NCBI GenBank assembly: GCA_965199895.1
Contig: CBDATJ010000002.1
Span: 116,395 to 180,394, forward strand
DNA length: 64,000 nucleotides
Source of the DNA: Bin55 sp965199895
Lineage (GTDB): Bacteria; Pseudomonadota; Gammaproteobacteria; Pseudomonadales; Azotimanducaceae
Direction of reading: 5' to 3'
Below the pieces are notes generated by a model. That model saw only the letters and a program-made list of their open reading frames with translations. It did no database searches and was not told where the DNA came from. Below, piece by piece: positions 36,320-44,974 of this stretch. Each line of letters opens with the position of its first letter. Position 1 is the first letter of the stretch. A program made the position numbers and the translations under genes.

Positions 36320-36907
36320 CTACTGTGGCTTTTCAAAGAATCCTGCTTTAAGAACAGGCCATGCTACCCGGAAATAGCGAATCATTGACCATACAGTTAA
36401 AACGGCTGCTCCATAAAGCAATACGACCCCAATAATCACCCACGGTCGGGTCATGATGGGAGGATTAGAAAGTAGGATTACGATTGCAAGCATCTGCATA
36501 CCAGTCTTGAGTTTTGCTACTACATCGACTTCAACAACCGAGCTGACGCGGGCTTCAGCCATCCACTGTCTGAGTGATGAAATCACCAGCTCTCGTGCGA
36601 TGATGAACAAACTCGGCAGAGTGAACCAAAGACTACCATACTCGCCCACCAACCAGAATAGTGCAATGATCACTGCTAACTTATCCGCGACGGGATCAAG
36701 AAAGCTCCCAAACCTGGTGGTCGTCTTGAACTTACGAGCAACAAATCCATCTAGCCAATCGGTGATAGAAGCAGCTGCAAACAACACACCCGCAATCCAC
36801 TGGTGGGTGTCAGTGAGCACATAGAACACCAAAAATACCGGGATCAACAAGATCCTCAATAGTGAAAGGGTGTTGGGTGAGAATATCATCCTCAATTTAT
36901 GAAGCAT
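36320..36907 (-). CDS. pgsA: CDP-diacylglycerol-glycerol-3-phosphate 3-phosphatidyltransferase
   Basis: PgsA makes phosphatidylglycerol phosphate in the inner membrane. The CDP-alcohol phosphotransferase motif DGxxAR...GxxxDxxxD is present as DWLDGFVARKFKTTTRFGSFLDPVADK near residue 55-80. About 195 residues with four to five hydrophobic segments. The frame opens at 36928; I use the ATG at 36907, overlapping the uvrC stop by 11 bases. The ATG at 36889 (MIFSPNTLSLLR) aligns equally well but has poor spacing to its purine-rich stretch. The uvrC-pgsA pairing is conserved in gammaproteobacteria. Confidence 0.92.
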   Translation of the reverse strand: MLHKLRMIFSPNTLSLLRILLIPVFLVFYVLTDTHQWIAGVLFAAASITDWLDGFVARKFKTTTRFGSFLDPVADKLAVIIALFWLVGEYGSLWFTLPSLFIIARELVISSLRQWMAEARVSSVVEVDVVAKLKTGMQMLAIVILLSNPPIMTRPWVIIGVVLLYGAAVLTVWSMIRYFRVAWPVLKAGFFEKPQ

Positions 36908-38762
36908 GGAAGATCCCATAAATTTCACCAGCTAACTTATCACTGATGCCGGGAACCTTGGATATTTCGACTGCACTTGCTCCACGAATGGTAGCAGTCG
37001 AACCAAAGTGAGTCAGCAACAGTTTCTTCCGTTTTGGACCAATACCGGGTATGTTGTCAAGTTCTGAATGACTTCGAGCTCTCTTGCGTGCCGCACGGTG
37101 CCCAGTAATTGCAAATCGATGTGCTTCATCTCGGATTTGTTGTAGTAAGTGCATTACTCCACTCGTTGCTTCGATTTTTAGTTGACCTTTTCCATGTTGC
37201 CAAATGGATTCTAAACCTGGCTTACGACCTGGTCCCTTTGAAATAGCCAGCAGAATCAATCCTTTTTCAACCAACGATGAAATTTCATCATACACCATAT
37301 TAAGTTGACCTTTGCCACCATCAATGATGAGCACATCAGGCAGACTCGATCCTTCCTCTTGAACACGTCGGTATCTTCGCTGTATTGCTTGAACCAAGGC
37401 ACCGTAATCGTCTCCGTGTTTGACCGCATCAATTTTAAATCGTCTGTAATCAGACTTCACAGGTCCAGTTTGATCAAACACGACACAGGATGCCATCGTT
37501 GCTTCACCGTGTGAATGACTCACATCAAAGCACTCGATGCATTGGGGGATTTCTTCTAGTTGCAATAGTCTCTTCAGTTGCAGGGCGCGATCCATTTGGC
37601 TTTGTTTGCTAGCAACATGAGTAGCCAGAGAATGCTGTGCATTTTCTTGAACCAATTGTTGCCATCGAGCTCGCTGAGTGCGAACTTGTGAAGTCACCTC
37701 AACATTACGACCTGAACGATCTGTCAAAGCCTTCGAGAGTAATTGTGCACCATCGATATGAGTCATCGTGAGTATCGTTTGTGGTATTTCACGGTCCGAA
37801 CTACCGAAGTAGTATTGTGTGATTAACTCTTCCAGCAGTTCTGAGTCTTTCAACCCCAACTCATTGCCTGGAAACCAGCTTCGATGACCAAGCAACTGAC
37901 CTTTTCGGATGAACAGAGCTTGAACACAGACGTAGTCCGCTTGAGTCGCAATAGCAAACGCATCGACATCCCCACTGGATTTGTGAACGTTCTGTTCTTC
38001 CTGAACTTGGCGAAGATCTTGGATTTGGTCACGCAATCGAATGGCTTTTTCAAAATCTAGTTCCTGGGACGCAAGAACCATTTTTTCTTTTAAGTCTGCA
38101 AATATCGATTGATTCTTTCCATTCAAGAATAATTTTGCCAGTCTTAGTTCCTCCTCATAAGTGTCTCGATCCATATAACCCACACAGGGAGCACTACATC
38201 GTCGAATTTGATATTCAAGACAAGGTCTTGAACGATTGTTGAAGTAAGAATCTTTGCAAGGTCGCAATTGAAATATTTTCTGGAGTATGGATAAACTGCT
38301 TCGGACTGCTGCTGCATTTGGGTATGGACCAAAGTACGTCCCCCCTTTTTCTCTTTTACCTCGATGTAATCGAATTTGTGGAAATTCATGGTTTGTTAGG
38401 TGAATGTACGGATAGCTTTTATCGTCACGAAGAATGACGTTGTAGGGAGGTTTGTCGTTCTTGATTAGGGATTGTTCCAGCAAGAGTGCTTCGGTTTCAC
38501 TCGCAGTGATGATGTATCGAATTTCTACGGTGCGTGCGACTAGTTTCATCACCTTGGTAGACAAACCTTTAGGGCGGAAATAACTGGTGACTCGGTTCTT
38601 TAAATTACGAGATTTCCCTACATAGAGGACACTACCATTGTTGTCAATAAATCGATAGATTCCACTTCGTGTGGGCAGCATGCTACGTAGCTCATCTAAA
38701 GTACTTAGAGGATCAATCTTCCCCTCAATGGGTTCTTGTAGACTTCTTACTAGTTCAATCAT
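36897..38762 (-). CDS. uvrC: UvrABC excinuclease subunit C
   Basis: UvrC makes both incisions in nucleotide excision repair. The 621-residue protein has the N-terminal GIY-YIG nuclease (SGIYRFIDNNGSVLYVGKSRNL, near residue 33-55), a UVR segment around FEKAIRLRDQIQDLR, the RNase H-like C-nuclease with CFDVSHSHGEATMASCVVF and LIDGGKGQLN, and a tandem helix-hairpin-helix end (LDNIPGIGPKRKKLLL and KVPGISDKLAGEIY). Length matches E. coli (610). It overlaps pgsA and lies 22 bases downstream of gcdH. Confidence 0.96.
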   Translation of the reverse strand: MIELVRSLQEPIEGKIDPLSTLDELRSMLPTRSGIYRFIDNNGSVLYVGKSRNLKNRVTSYFRPKGLSTKVMKLVARTVEIRYIITASETEALLLEQSLIKNDKPPYNVILRDDKSYPYIHLTNHEFPQIRLHRGKREKGGTYFGPYPNAAAVRSSLSILQKIFQLRPCKDSYFNNRSRPCLEYQIRRCSAPCVGYMDRDTYEEELRLAKLFLNGKNQSIFADLKEKMVLASQELDFEKAIRLRDQIQDLRQVQEEQNVHKSSGDVDAFAIATQADYVCVQALFIRKGQLLGHRSWFPGNELGLKDSELLEELITQYYFGSSDREIPQTILTMTHIDGAQLLSKALTDRSGRNVEVTSQVRTQRARWQQLVQENAQHSLATHVASKQSQMDRALQLKRLLQLEEIPQCIECFDVSHSHGEATMASCVVFDQTGPVKSDYRRFKIDAVKHGDDYGALVQAIQRRYRRVQEEGSSLPDVLIIDGGKGQLNMVYDEISSLVEKGLILLAISKGPGRKPGLESIWQHGKGQLKIEATSGVMHLLQQIRDEAHRFAITGHRAARKRARSHSELDNIPGIGPKRKKLLLTHFGSTATIRGASAVEISKVPGISDKLAGEIYGIFHAS

Positions 38763-38784
38763 GGAGTGAAGGCATACTCATACT

Positions 38785-39960
38785 CTAGTTGAATGCTGGT
38801 ATCCCTGTTTGAGCTCGTCCAAGTATCAATGCATGAACGTCGTGGGTACCCTCGTAAGTATTCACTGTTTCGAGATTGACCATATGTCTCATAACGTGAT
38901 ATTCGTCTGAAATCCCATTCGCACCATGCAGATCACGGGCCATACGAGCAATATTCAATGCCTTACCACAGTTGTTGCGCTTTAAAAGAGAAATGTTCTC
39001 CACAGGTAGTTGACCATCATCAAGCATACGACCGATTCTGAGCGCACCTTGAAGTCCCAAAGTAATCTCTGTTTGCATATCTACCAATTTCTTTTGAACC
39101 AACTGATTGGCTGCAAGCGGTCGACCAAATTGCTCCCGATCTAGTGTGTAACTTCTTGCTGCATGCCAACATGCTTCAGCTGCACCCATTGATCCCCAAG
39201 TGATTCCATAACGTGCTAAGTTGAGACAACTAAACGGAGCTCCCATTCCTGTTGCGTTAGGTAATCGATTGGACTCAGGCACAAAAACATCCTCTAGTAC
39301 TAGCTGACCGGTAATCGATGCTCTCATACTGAGCTTTCCTGCGATTTTTGGAGTCAGGAAGCCTTTAGAATCTCTTTCGACGATGAATCCGCTGGTTTTG
39401 CCCTCAAGCATAGCCCAAACTATCGCAATGTCTGCAATGGGAGCATTGGTGATCCATGATTTGACTCCATTCAAGAGGTAACCACCTTCAACCTTGACTG
39501 CTCTGGTTTCCATCCCACCTGGATTAGAACCATGATTAGGTTCAGTTAGACCAAAACAGCCCGCTATTTCTCCGGTCGCGAGTTTGGGCAGGTAAGTTTG
39601 CTTGTGTTCGTTAGAACCAAATGCGTGAATGGGGTGCATAACAAGAGAGGACTGAACGCTCAGAGCTGATCGATAAGACGAATCCACTTTTTCGATTTCA
39701 CGGGCTATCAGCCCATAACCCACACTATTGACATTTGCGCATCCGTACTCAGCAGGAAGAGTAGGTCCAAGGAATCCCAGTGAGCCCATCAAATTCAATA
39801 GTTCTCGATCAAATCGTTCTTCTCGATTTGCTTCAACGATGCGTGGAGCGAGCTCAGTTTTTGCAAAATCTGCTGCCGTTTGCTGGATCAGCTTTTCTTC
39901 TTCGGAGAGTTGTTCGTCTAGACGAAACGGATCGTTCCATTTGAAAGGGTAAGTGGACAT
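38785..39960 (-). CDS. gcdH: Glutaryl-CoA dehydrogenase
   Basis: This acyl-CoA dehydrogenase oxidises and decarboxylates glutaryl-CoA to crotonyl-CoA in lysine and tryptophan breakdown. The 391-residue protein has the family-specific start DPFRLDEQLSEEE, FAD-binding CFGLTEPNHGSNPGGMET, WITNAPIADIAIVWA, and the catalytic Glu in NTYEGTHDVHALILGRAQTG. The conserved Arg at the N-terminal third (SSYRSALSVQSSLVM) that binds the substrate carboxylate supports glutaryl-CoA over simple acyl-CoA. No lysR or CoA-transferase neighbour is present. Confidence 0.93.
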   Translation of the reverse strand: MSTYPFKWNDPFRLDEQLSEEEKLIQQTAADFAKTELAPRIVEANREERFDRELLNLMGSLGFLGPTLPAEYGCANVNSVGYGLIAREIEKVDSSYRSALSVQSSLVMHPIHAFGSNEHKQTYLPKLATGEIAGCFGLTEPNHGSNPGGMETRAVKVEGGYLLNGVKSWITNAPIADIAIVWAMLEGKTSGFIVERDSKGFLTPKIAGKLSMRASITGQLVLEDVFVPESNRLPNATGMGAPFSCLNLARYGITWGSMGAAEACWHAARSYTLDREQFGRPLAANQLVQKKLVDMQTEITLGLQGALRIGRMLDDGQLPVENISLLKRNNCGKALNIARMARDLHGANGISDEYHVMRHMVNLETVNTYEGTHDVHALILGRAQTGIPAFN

Positions 39961-40333
39961 GGGTAATTACCTTCCTCATTCAAGATGAGAGTGAATTGAT
40001 TTACAAATTGAGGTTGAACTAGAACAGAACACTCTTCAATCTTGCACTGTCCGTACTACTGGATCATTGAACGCTGATACAGTCCAGTTTCGAACAATAT
40101 TGGTGAACCTCACATTTTAGGTTTAGCTTGGAACTCATGCTGGAGCCTTCTCTTGCAAGTTTCGGAGTGTCATGCGTAACAAGTCCAAGGACAAGTTAGA
40201 GCATATTCTCAAGGACACATTAGGCGGAACCAACCGCTCCTTAAACCATCGACAAAGCTGTGATCCAAGGGACCGTAATTGATGGTTCTAGGCAGCTCTG
40301 CAATCCGAAACGCCAATGGTTAAGGATTGGGGG
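39961..40333. other. 373-base region without a recognised gene
   Basis: It separates pyrF from gcdH, both on the minus strand. The only thing I can point to is a 36-codon plus-strand frame at 40172-40282 (start MRNKSKDKLEH) with CGGAG five bases before its ATG. It is short, antisense to the flanking operon direction and has no recognised relative, so I do not list it as a gene. The gcdH promoter should lie near the right end. Confidence 0.35.
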
Positions 40334-41122
40334 CTAGGTTGTGCTAAGTGCTCGACTGAAATCTATTGCGGATTCGCGAACCTTCTCAAAGTAATCTATC
40401 TGGTTGAACATCTGTTTGGTGATATCTCTAGAACAGTTGACGATGAGACCTAATCCATCCTCTCTACGTCCCACTTGCAGAAGTGACTGTGTGTCTCCTC
40501 CCTGAAGGCCAATTCCTGGCGCAAGAAGAGTTGTTTGAGGAGCAATCGTTCGAACTTGTCGGAGTGCGCCCAAATGGGTTGCTCCAACAACCAACATCAG
40601 GTTCGGATTTTTCTCTTCGTGAACTCGTTTAGCGATTTGCTCGGACACACCATCTTCTTGAAGCCAACTAGAACCTGGATTACTGGTACGGCAGAGCAGT
40701 ATCACACCTCTATCTGAATGAGAAAGAAACGGTTCGACAGTATCCCATCCGAGAAAAGGATTAACCGTTACTGCATCTGCTTGGTAACGTTTAAATGCTT
40801 CATCTGCGTATTTTGAGGCTGTATGGCCGATGTCTCCTCGTTTTGAATCAAGAATAACTGGTAAGCCACTGTATCGTTTGTGGATATAGCGGATGATCAT
40901 TTCAAGCTCTTCTTCAAATCCGAGTGCTCCGAAAAAGGCGTGATTGATTTTGATAGCACACGCGAGATCTTGTATGCAGTCTACTATCCGCATGCAATAG
41001 TCCAAAAATCCTTTCTTAGTTCTAGGAAAGGATTCTGGAATCATCTCCCAGTCCGGATCTAAGCCCACACAAAGAAATGTGTTGGTACGCTTGTAGGAAG
41101 CTAATAGAGCTTCGTAGAACAT
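40334..41122 (-). CDS. pyrF: Orotidine 5'-phosphate decarboxylase, type 2
   Basis: PyrF makes UMP from OMP, the last step of de novo pyrimidine synthesis. This 262-residue protein is of the longer subfamily 2: it starts YKRTNTFLCVGLDPDWEMIP, and the active-site motif is ILDSKRGDIGHTASKYA, with the essential Asp-Lys-Asp arrangement. VNPFLGWDTVEPF and LAPGIGLQGGD are further subfamily signatures. Subfamily 2 is more common in actinobacteria, myxococci and some gammaproteobacteria than in enterics. It follows riboflavin synthase by 3 bases, so the two are probably cotranscribed. Confidence 0.93.
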   Translation of the reverse strand: MFYEALLASYKRTNTFLCVGLDPDWEMIPESFPRTKKGFLDYCMRIVDCIQDLACAIKINHAFFGALGFEEELEMIIRYIHKRYSGLPVILDSKRGDIGHTASKYADEAFKRYQADAVTVNPFLGWDTVEPFLSHSDRGVILLCRTSNPGSSWLQEDGVSEQIAKRVHEEKNPNLMLVVGATHLGALRQVRTIAPQTTLLAPGIGLQGGDTQSLLQVGRREDGLGLIVNCSRDITKQMFNQIDYFEKVRESAIDFSRALSTT

Positions 41123-41125
41123 GAG

Positions 41126-41758
41126 CTAAACTGGTTCAGAGTTCGAAACTCTATTTCGCAGATACTCTTCTACGGTTTGAACAATCGCAAGAGTGTGTGG
41201 ATCAATTTCAAGGTTCAACTGTGTTCCAGCTTTGCACTCGACTAAATTGGTAGATCGAAGAGTCTCTGGGATCAGGTTCACTGTTCCACATCCAGTTATT
41301 GTGTCATATTTTGCTAGAGTCAAACTCACTCCATTCAGCGCTACAAAACCCATGGGTTGCAAGTACTTTTTCCAACTATCGGGTACATGAAAAGTCAATC
41401 GGCTCTCTCCTTGATCAACATCATAACTTTCAACTTCAACAGTCGATGCAATGTGACCTGAAAGGATGTGGCCACCAAGTTCATCACCCATTTTCAGTGA
41501 ACGTTCAATATTGACTCGATCATCGGAACGAAGCTGATGTAAATTTGTCAAGCGAGCAGTCGCTGAAATCACATCAAAGTGAGCCGTTTCCGCTTCAATT
41601 GAAACGACAGTCAAACAAACTCCATTGATTGCAACGGAAGCACCAACAACCAGACCCTCCGATTCTCCAGTCAAATCGACGACGAGTCTCACTGAGCCAC
41701 TCTCAACGAGTCGAATTCCCAGTACCCGTGCAACGCGTGAGACTATACCCGTAAACAT
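41126..41758 (-). CDS. ribC: Riboflavin synthase alpha subunit
   Basis: This enzyme dismutates two 6,7-dimethyl-8-ribityllumazine molecules to riboflavin. The 210-residue protein shows the tandem lumazine-binding repeats, each with MFTGIV or GHILSGHI-type motifs: MFTGIVSRVARVLGI at the start, VAINGVCLTVV, GGHILSGHIASTVEV and VALNGVSLTLAKYD. It is normally called ribC or ribE depending on the species. It heads a two-gene unit with pyrF, which is unusual since lumazine synthase or RibD is the commoner neighbour. Confidence 0.95.
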   Translation of the reverse strand: MFTGIVSRVARVLGIRLVESGSVRLVVDLTGESEGLVVGASVAINGVCLTVVSIEAETAHFDVISATARLTNLHQLRSDDRVNIERSLKMGDELGGHILSGHIASTVEVESYDVDQGESRLTFHVPDSWKKYLQPMGFVALNGVSLTLAKYDTITGCGTVNLIPETLRSTNLVECKAGTQLNLEIDPHTLAIVQTVEEYLRNRVSNSEPV

Positions 41759-41804
41759 CTAGTCCATATCACGTAAATGACAAACACTAATCGTGTTTGA
41801 CCTA

Positions 41805-41824
41805 TAGTATTAATCCCAATACTA
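41805..41824. repeat. Inverted repeat upstream of riboflavin synthase
   Basis: A perfect 7-bp stem (TAGTATT/AATACTA) with a 6-base loop, 47 bases before the riboflavin synthase start and 65 bases after the TPR gene. No T-run follows on either strand. It could be a protein site or part of the promoter; the sequence ATACTAT on the minus strand also looks like a -10 box. It does not resemble the conserved core of an FMN riboswitch. Confidence 0.35.
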
Positions 41825-41888
41825 GATGAATGTGGAGAGTTATCTCCCTAACGATACCTCAATTTCCAAGTGAGAATCAGAATAGTTA

Positions 41889-43349
41889 TCACCCACTCTT
41901 CTTACTGTCATGGTAGTCTGCCCATGCACGTTCGACATCTTGCTGGTGTCTCAGGAAATCGAGCTTATAGTCTACAAACTTAAGATAACTAGCTGCGGTG
42001 TCATTGCGTCTCTCGGAATCTGTATCTTCAGAATTTGCGGTCATATCCTTAACATCAGTTAGTGTATCTTTGGCATCATTGAACTGATCATTGAATAATT
42101 GACAAACACCCTTAGTCAACAACAGTTCCTCGCTCAGGGACTGGTAGTCTTGTGAGTTTCGCTCTTCCGAGGTTCTATCCAGACTAAACCACAGATCTAC
42201 TGTAGAGATGCACTTGTTGAAAAGTTCGCTCTCTTGGTAAATGCGAGCAAGACGACCTATCAAATCGGGATCTTGTCTCAACGCGATCGCATCTTCGTAT
42301 GCTTGAATTGTCTTTTCGATAAAACGCGCACGGTAGGTGTACTGACCGTAAATGGAGAGATTATCGAAGTTTCTCTCGATCTTTTCTGCAGCAAAACCTG
42401 CTTCCATGACCCAAGCAGCTCGGATTGAAGCATCTTGACCTGCGAGTCGTCTAGTATAGTTGACTAATCTCAACTCAGTATCCAACATATCAAGCATATA
42501 GGCACCTTCAATGGCGTATGAAGACTCAGCGATCATATCCAATTGACTGTACGCAATCGATAAAGTCATCCAATAGTCCTTATTTAACGGATACCTATGG
42601 ACTAGGTAGTCAGAGAGATTCAGTACTTCCTCATAGTTCTCTAGCGAGTTGTATGAGCTCAGCAAGATGCGCCACCACTGTTCCTTGACTTCTAGATTTT
42701 GTTCTTCGTATTTAGCGATTGATTGCTTAATCCAATCAATCGCTTGTTGGTAATTCTCCAACTGCAAATGAATCGTACTAATGTATGCTAATTCATTAGC
42801 TGAATGTTTTATAGCAAGCTCGTACCAACGCATGATGTAACTGAGCGCAGTTTCCAAATCTTCCTTTTCTTGGTAGTAGATTTGCGATATCCGATAAAGA
42901 GCGTTTTCTTCGAAAAAATAGTAGATGTTATCGCGATATTCAATAATCTTTTCGAGGTGATACAGGGTCAGATCAACTTCGTCTAGTTCCCAGGCCACTC
43001 TTGTGTACGCACGATGGACGATTGCAAGTTCCGTGGGATTGAATCTTCTTGAACGTTCAAGTATTCTGTCTAGTACAGCTCTAGCTTTTTCAAGATCGGA
43101 AGGTTCTTCCTCCATGGCCTCCTCGAACTTTGACATTTGCTCGAATAGCTCATTCTTCATCGGCTGGATATCGCGCTCGGGGCGTGGGTCTTCTATTTCT
43201 TCGTCATCACTAGTCTGAGCTATTGCATGGCCGAACATAGTGCAAAATGTGTTTGATTTTTCAGTGCTGTAATCTAAACCATCCAACAGAAATACTAACG
43301 CACCGCATAGTACTATTGCCTTCAATTTTTTCATGTCTAAACTCCTCAA
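41889..43349 (-). CDS. TPR-repeat periplasmic protein of the TonB cluster
   Basis: A 486-residue protein with an N-terminal hydrophobic segment (AIVLCGALVFLLDGLDY-like, residues about 11-27), an acidic linker and then helical repeats of about 34-36 residues across the rest. Repeat units include ALYRISQIYYQEKEDLETAL and QLENYQQAIDWIKQSIAKYEEQ. Proteins of this kind close TonB2-type clusters in Vibrio, Shewanella and other marine bacteria, but their role is only partly known. It is the last gene of the cluster. The first half is strongly similar to the shorter upstream TPR protein, so a tandem duplication is likely. Confidence 0.8.
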   Translation of the reverse strand: MRSLDMKKLKAIVLCGALVFLLDGLDYSTEKSNTFCTMFGHAIAQTSDDEEIEDPRPERDIQPMKNELFEQMSKFEEAMEEEPSDLEKARAVLDRILERSRRFNPTELAIVHRAYTRVAWELDEVDLTLYHLEKIIEYRDNIYYFFEENALYRISQIYYQEKEDLETALSYIMRWYELAIKHSANELAYISTIHLQLENYQQAIDWIKQSIAKYEEQNLEVKEQWWRILLSSYNSLENYEEVLNLSDYLVHRYPLNKDYWMTLSIAYSQLDMIAESSYAIEGAYMLDMLDTELRLVNYTRRLAGQDASIRAAWVMEAGFAAEKIERNFDNLSIYGQYTYRARFIEKTIQAYEDAIALRQDPDLIGRLARIYQESELFNKCISTVDLWFSLDRTSEERNSQDYQSLSEELLLTKGVCQLFNDQFNDAKDTLTDVKDMTANSEDTDSERRNDTAASYLKFVDYKLDFLRHQQDVERAWADYHDSKKSG

Positions 43350-43447
43350 ATAGGGTCTGATTTCAATCAGTAATTGTTGAAGTTACTTTAATTTTACACT
43401 CTATCCGATTGACTCAAACGGTCTCGTCAAAAGAACTCACACAATCA

Positions 43448-44173
43448 TTAATCGTAACGAGATAATGGTACTTTTTTCTCGGATTGTTCCAGAATTAGGA
43501 TCCATTGATCCATAGGTTCTAAACCTTGTTCCTCGTACATTGCGATTGCTCGTTTGATCCACAGTATCGCGTGCGCATAGTTTTCTAAATGATATTGGAT
43601 ATATGCAATGTATGCGAGTTGAACAGCGCTGGGATTCTGAGAAATTTTTTGCCATTGCATGAGGTAGTCTAGAGCAGTTTCCAAATCATCTAATTTCTGG
43701 TGGTAAATTTGGGACAGTCGATAGAGTGCTTGCTCCTTAAATTTGATTTCGACATAGTCACCATATTCAATGATCATTTTGAGATGATAAATCGCCTCAT
43801 CAATTTCCTCAAGGTCCCAAGTCAATCCTGCATACGTTCGGTGCACATGAGCTCTTTCTGTATAGGTGCTTTCACTATCGGAAGCCAAGAGTCCATCAAG
43901 AACTTTTTTAGCAGTGCCAAAGTCTTCAGCATCCACAGCCATTTGGTATTCTTCCATTTTTTCAAAGAAATCCACCGAAAAAGCTTGATTGTTCTGTTCT
44001 GGTTGCTCTTCTGAAGATTGCTCTTCTACATCTGCAGAGCGCTCGACTTCAATCTCGGATTGTGCTTGAGCTATACCGAACCAGTCACTAGGGTTCAGGG
44101 ACAATTCGACACTTCCCAGGAAAATGATTTGGGAGCAGAGAACCAAGGTTGATTTAAGGTGATTCATTGTCAA
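43448..44173 (-). CDS. Half-length TPR protein paralog
   Basis: A 241-residue protein with a probable signal peptide or anchor (LVLCSQIIFLGSVELSL) and an acidic, Gln/Glu-rich linker. It has the same TPR core as its neighbour: HVHRTYAGLTWDLEEIDEAIYHL, ALYRLSQIYHQKLDDLETALDYL and HLENYAHAILWIKRAIAMYEEQ. It aligns with the first half of the 486-residue paralog and stops just after WILILEQSEKK, where the other continues RILLSSYNS. The following 98 bases show no leftover of the missing half in other frames. It is either a truncated duplicate or a short functional form. Confidence 0.75.
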   Translation of the reverse strand: MTMNHLKSTLVLCSQIIFLGSVELSLNPSDWFGIAQAQSEIEVERSADVEEQSSEEQPEQNNQAFSVDFFEKMEEYQMAVDAEDFGTAKKVLDGLLASDSESTYTERAHVHRTYAGLTWDLEEIDEAIYHLKMIIEYGDYVEIKFKEQALYRLSQIYHQKLDDLETALDYLMQWQKISQNPSAVQLAYIAYIQYHLENYAHAILWIKRAIAMYEEQGLEPMDQWILILEQSEKKVPLSRYD

Positions 44174-44223
44174 ATCTGTTCGTCGTTCAGCCAGTGAGTG
44201 TTCAACAACAAACCTCTATAGTG

Positions 44224-44856
44224 CTACTGAGTTTGAACTGACTCCCAATCGAGATTGATAGTATGTTTTAGCTTAAAGCTGACGCGGTGGATCACCCCTT
44301 GAACTCTAACTGGTACTTGATCTACTACTCTAGGTTGGTAACGAAACTTCAGTACTGTTTCAATTGCTCTACGATCAAAAACACCAGGTGGACTGGAATC
44401 GACAACTACAGGGACTTCAACCTTTCCCGTCTCTGTTACATCAAACATCAAAACTACGTATCCTTCTAGACCTTCTTCAAGTGCAAGCTCTGGATATTCC
44501 GGTTCAATCGTCATAAGTGCGACTAAATCTCCATCTGGAAACCAACGAATGTCAAAATTCATTTGTCCCCATTCATCCAAAAGATCTGACTCAGTACCCA
44601 ATGATAAGTCCCCAAAGTCAGCAAATTTAATCTTAGACAATTCAGGTTCTTCAAACTCTAATGGTCGGAAAATTTGCACTTCAGATTTTACGACTTCAGC
44701 GTCTTCCTCTAGTACTCGTGCAAACTCCAAAGCATGTATCTCAGGTTCCTCAGTGAGAGGGTAGCCCTGAGGAGTAGAGGCTAAATGCATCAACCAAAAA
44801 AGGACTGCTGTTGCAACTAGTCCACATCCAGCAGCAAACCCATACCTTGATAACAA
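44224..44856 (-). CDS. TonB-family energy transducer, second copy
   Basis: A 210-residue protein with an N-terminal membrane anchor (GLVATAVLFWLMHLA), a spacer, and a C-terminal TonB domain from about residue 125: EPEYPELALEEGLEGYVVLMFDVTETGKVEVPVVVDSSPPGVFDRRAIETVLKF in consecutive segments, with the family YP and G-x-V features. Unlike its neighbour it has no proline-rich spacer; the spacer is acidic (EEPELSKIKFADFGDLS). This may mean a different span or partner. It is 118 bases downstream of the first TonB gene and 50 bases upstream of the short TPR gene. Confidence 0.82.
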   Translation of the reverse strand: MLSRYGFAAGCGLVATAVLFWLMHLASTPQGYPLTEEPEIHALEFARVLEEDAEVVKSEVQIFRPLEFEEPELSKIKFADFGDLSLGTESDLLDEWGQMNFDIRWFPDGDLVALMTIEPEYPELALEEGLEGYVVLMFDVTETGKVEVPVVVDSSPPGVFDRRAIETVLKFRYQPRVVDQVPVRVQGVIHRVSFKLKHTINLDWESVQTQ

Positions 44857-44924
44857 CTGTTCGATCTTAGGACTGGTACTCTCTTTGATTGAACTAGATC
44901 GAATCTAGCCCAGACAGGAACGAA

Positions 44925-44954
44925 ATAGCCAATGTCACTGGTGACATTGGCTAT
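44925..44954 (-). terminator. Perfect 14-bp inverted repeat between the two tonB genes
   Basis: ATAGCCAATGTCAC and its exact complement are separated by only two bases, and it sits 20 bases after the stop of the first tonB gene. On the minus strand the hairpin is followed by TTTCG, a weak U-run. It may be a partial terminator or an RNA-stabilising hairpin that sets different levels for upstream and downstream genes, or a protein-binding palindrome. Confidence 0.5.
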
Positions 44955-44974
44955 GTACTATCTAACTGAGACTA

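Noticed and set aside
41759..41888. An FMN riboswitch upstream of riboflavin synthase
   Set aside because: Only a short hairpin and a palindrome are present, with no conserved RFN core.
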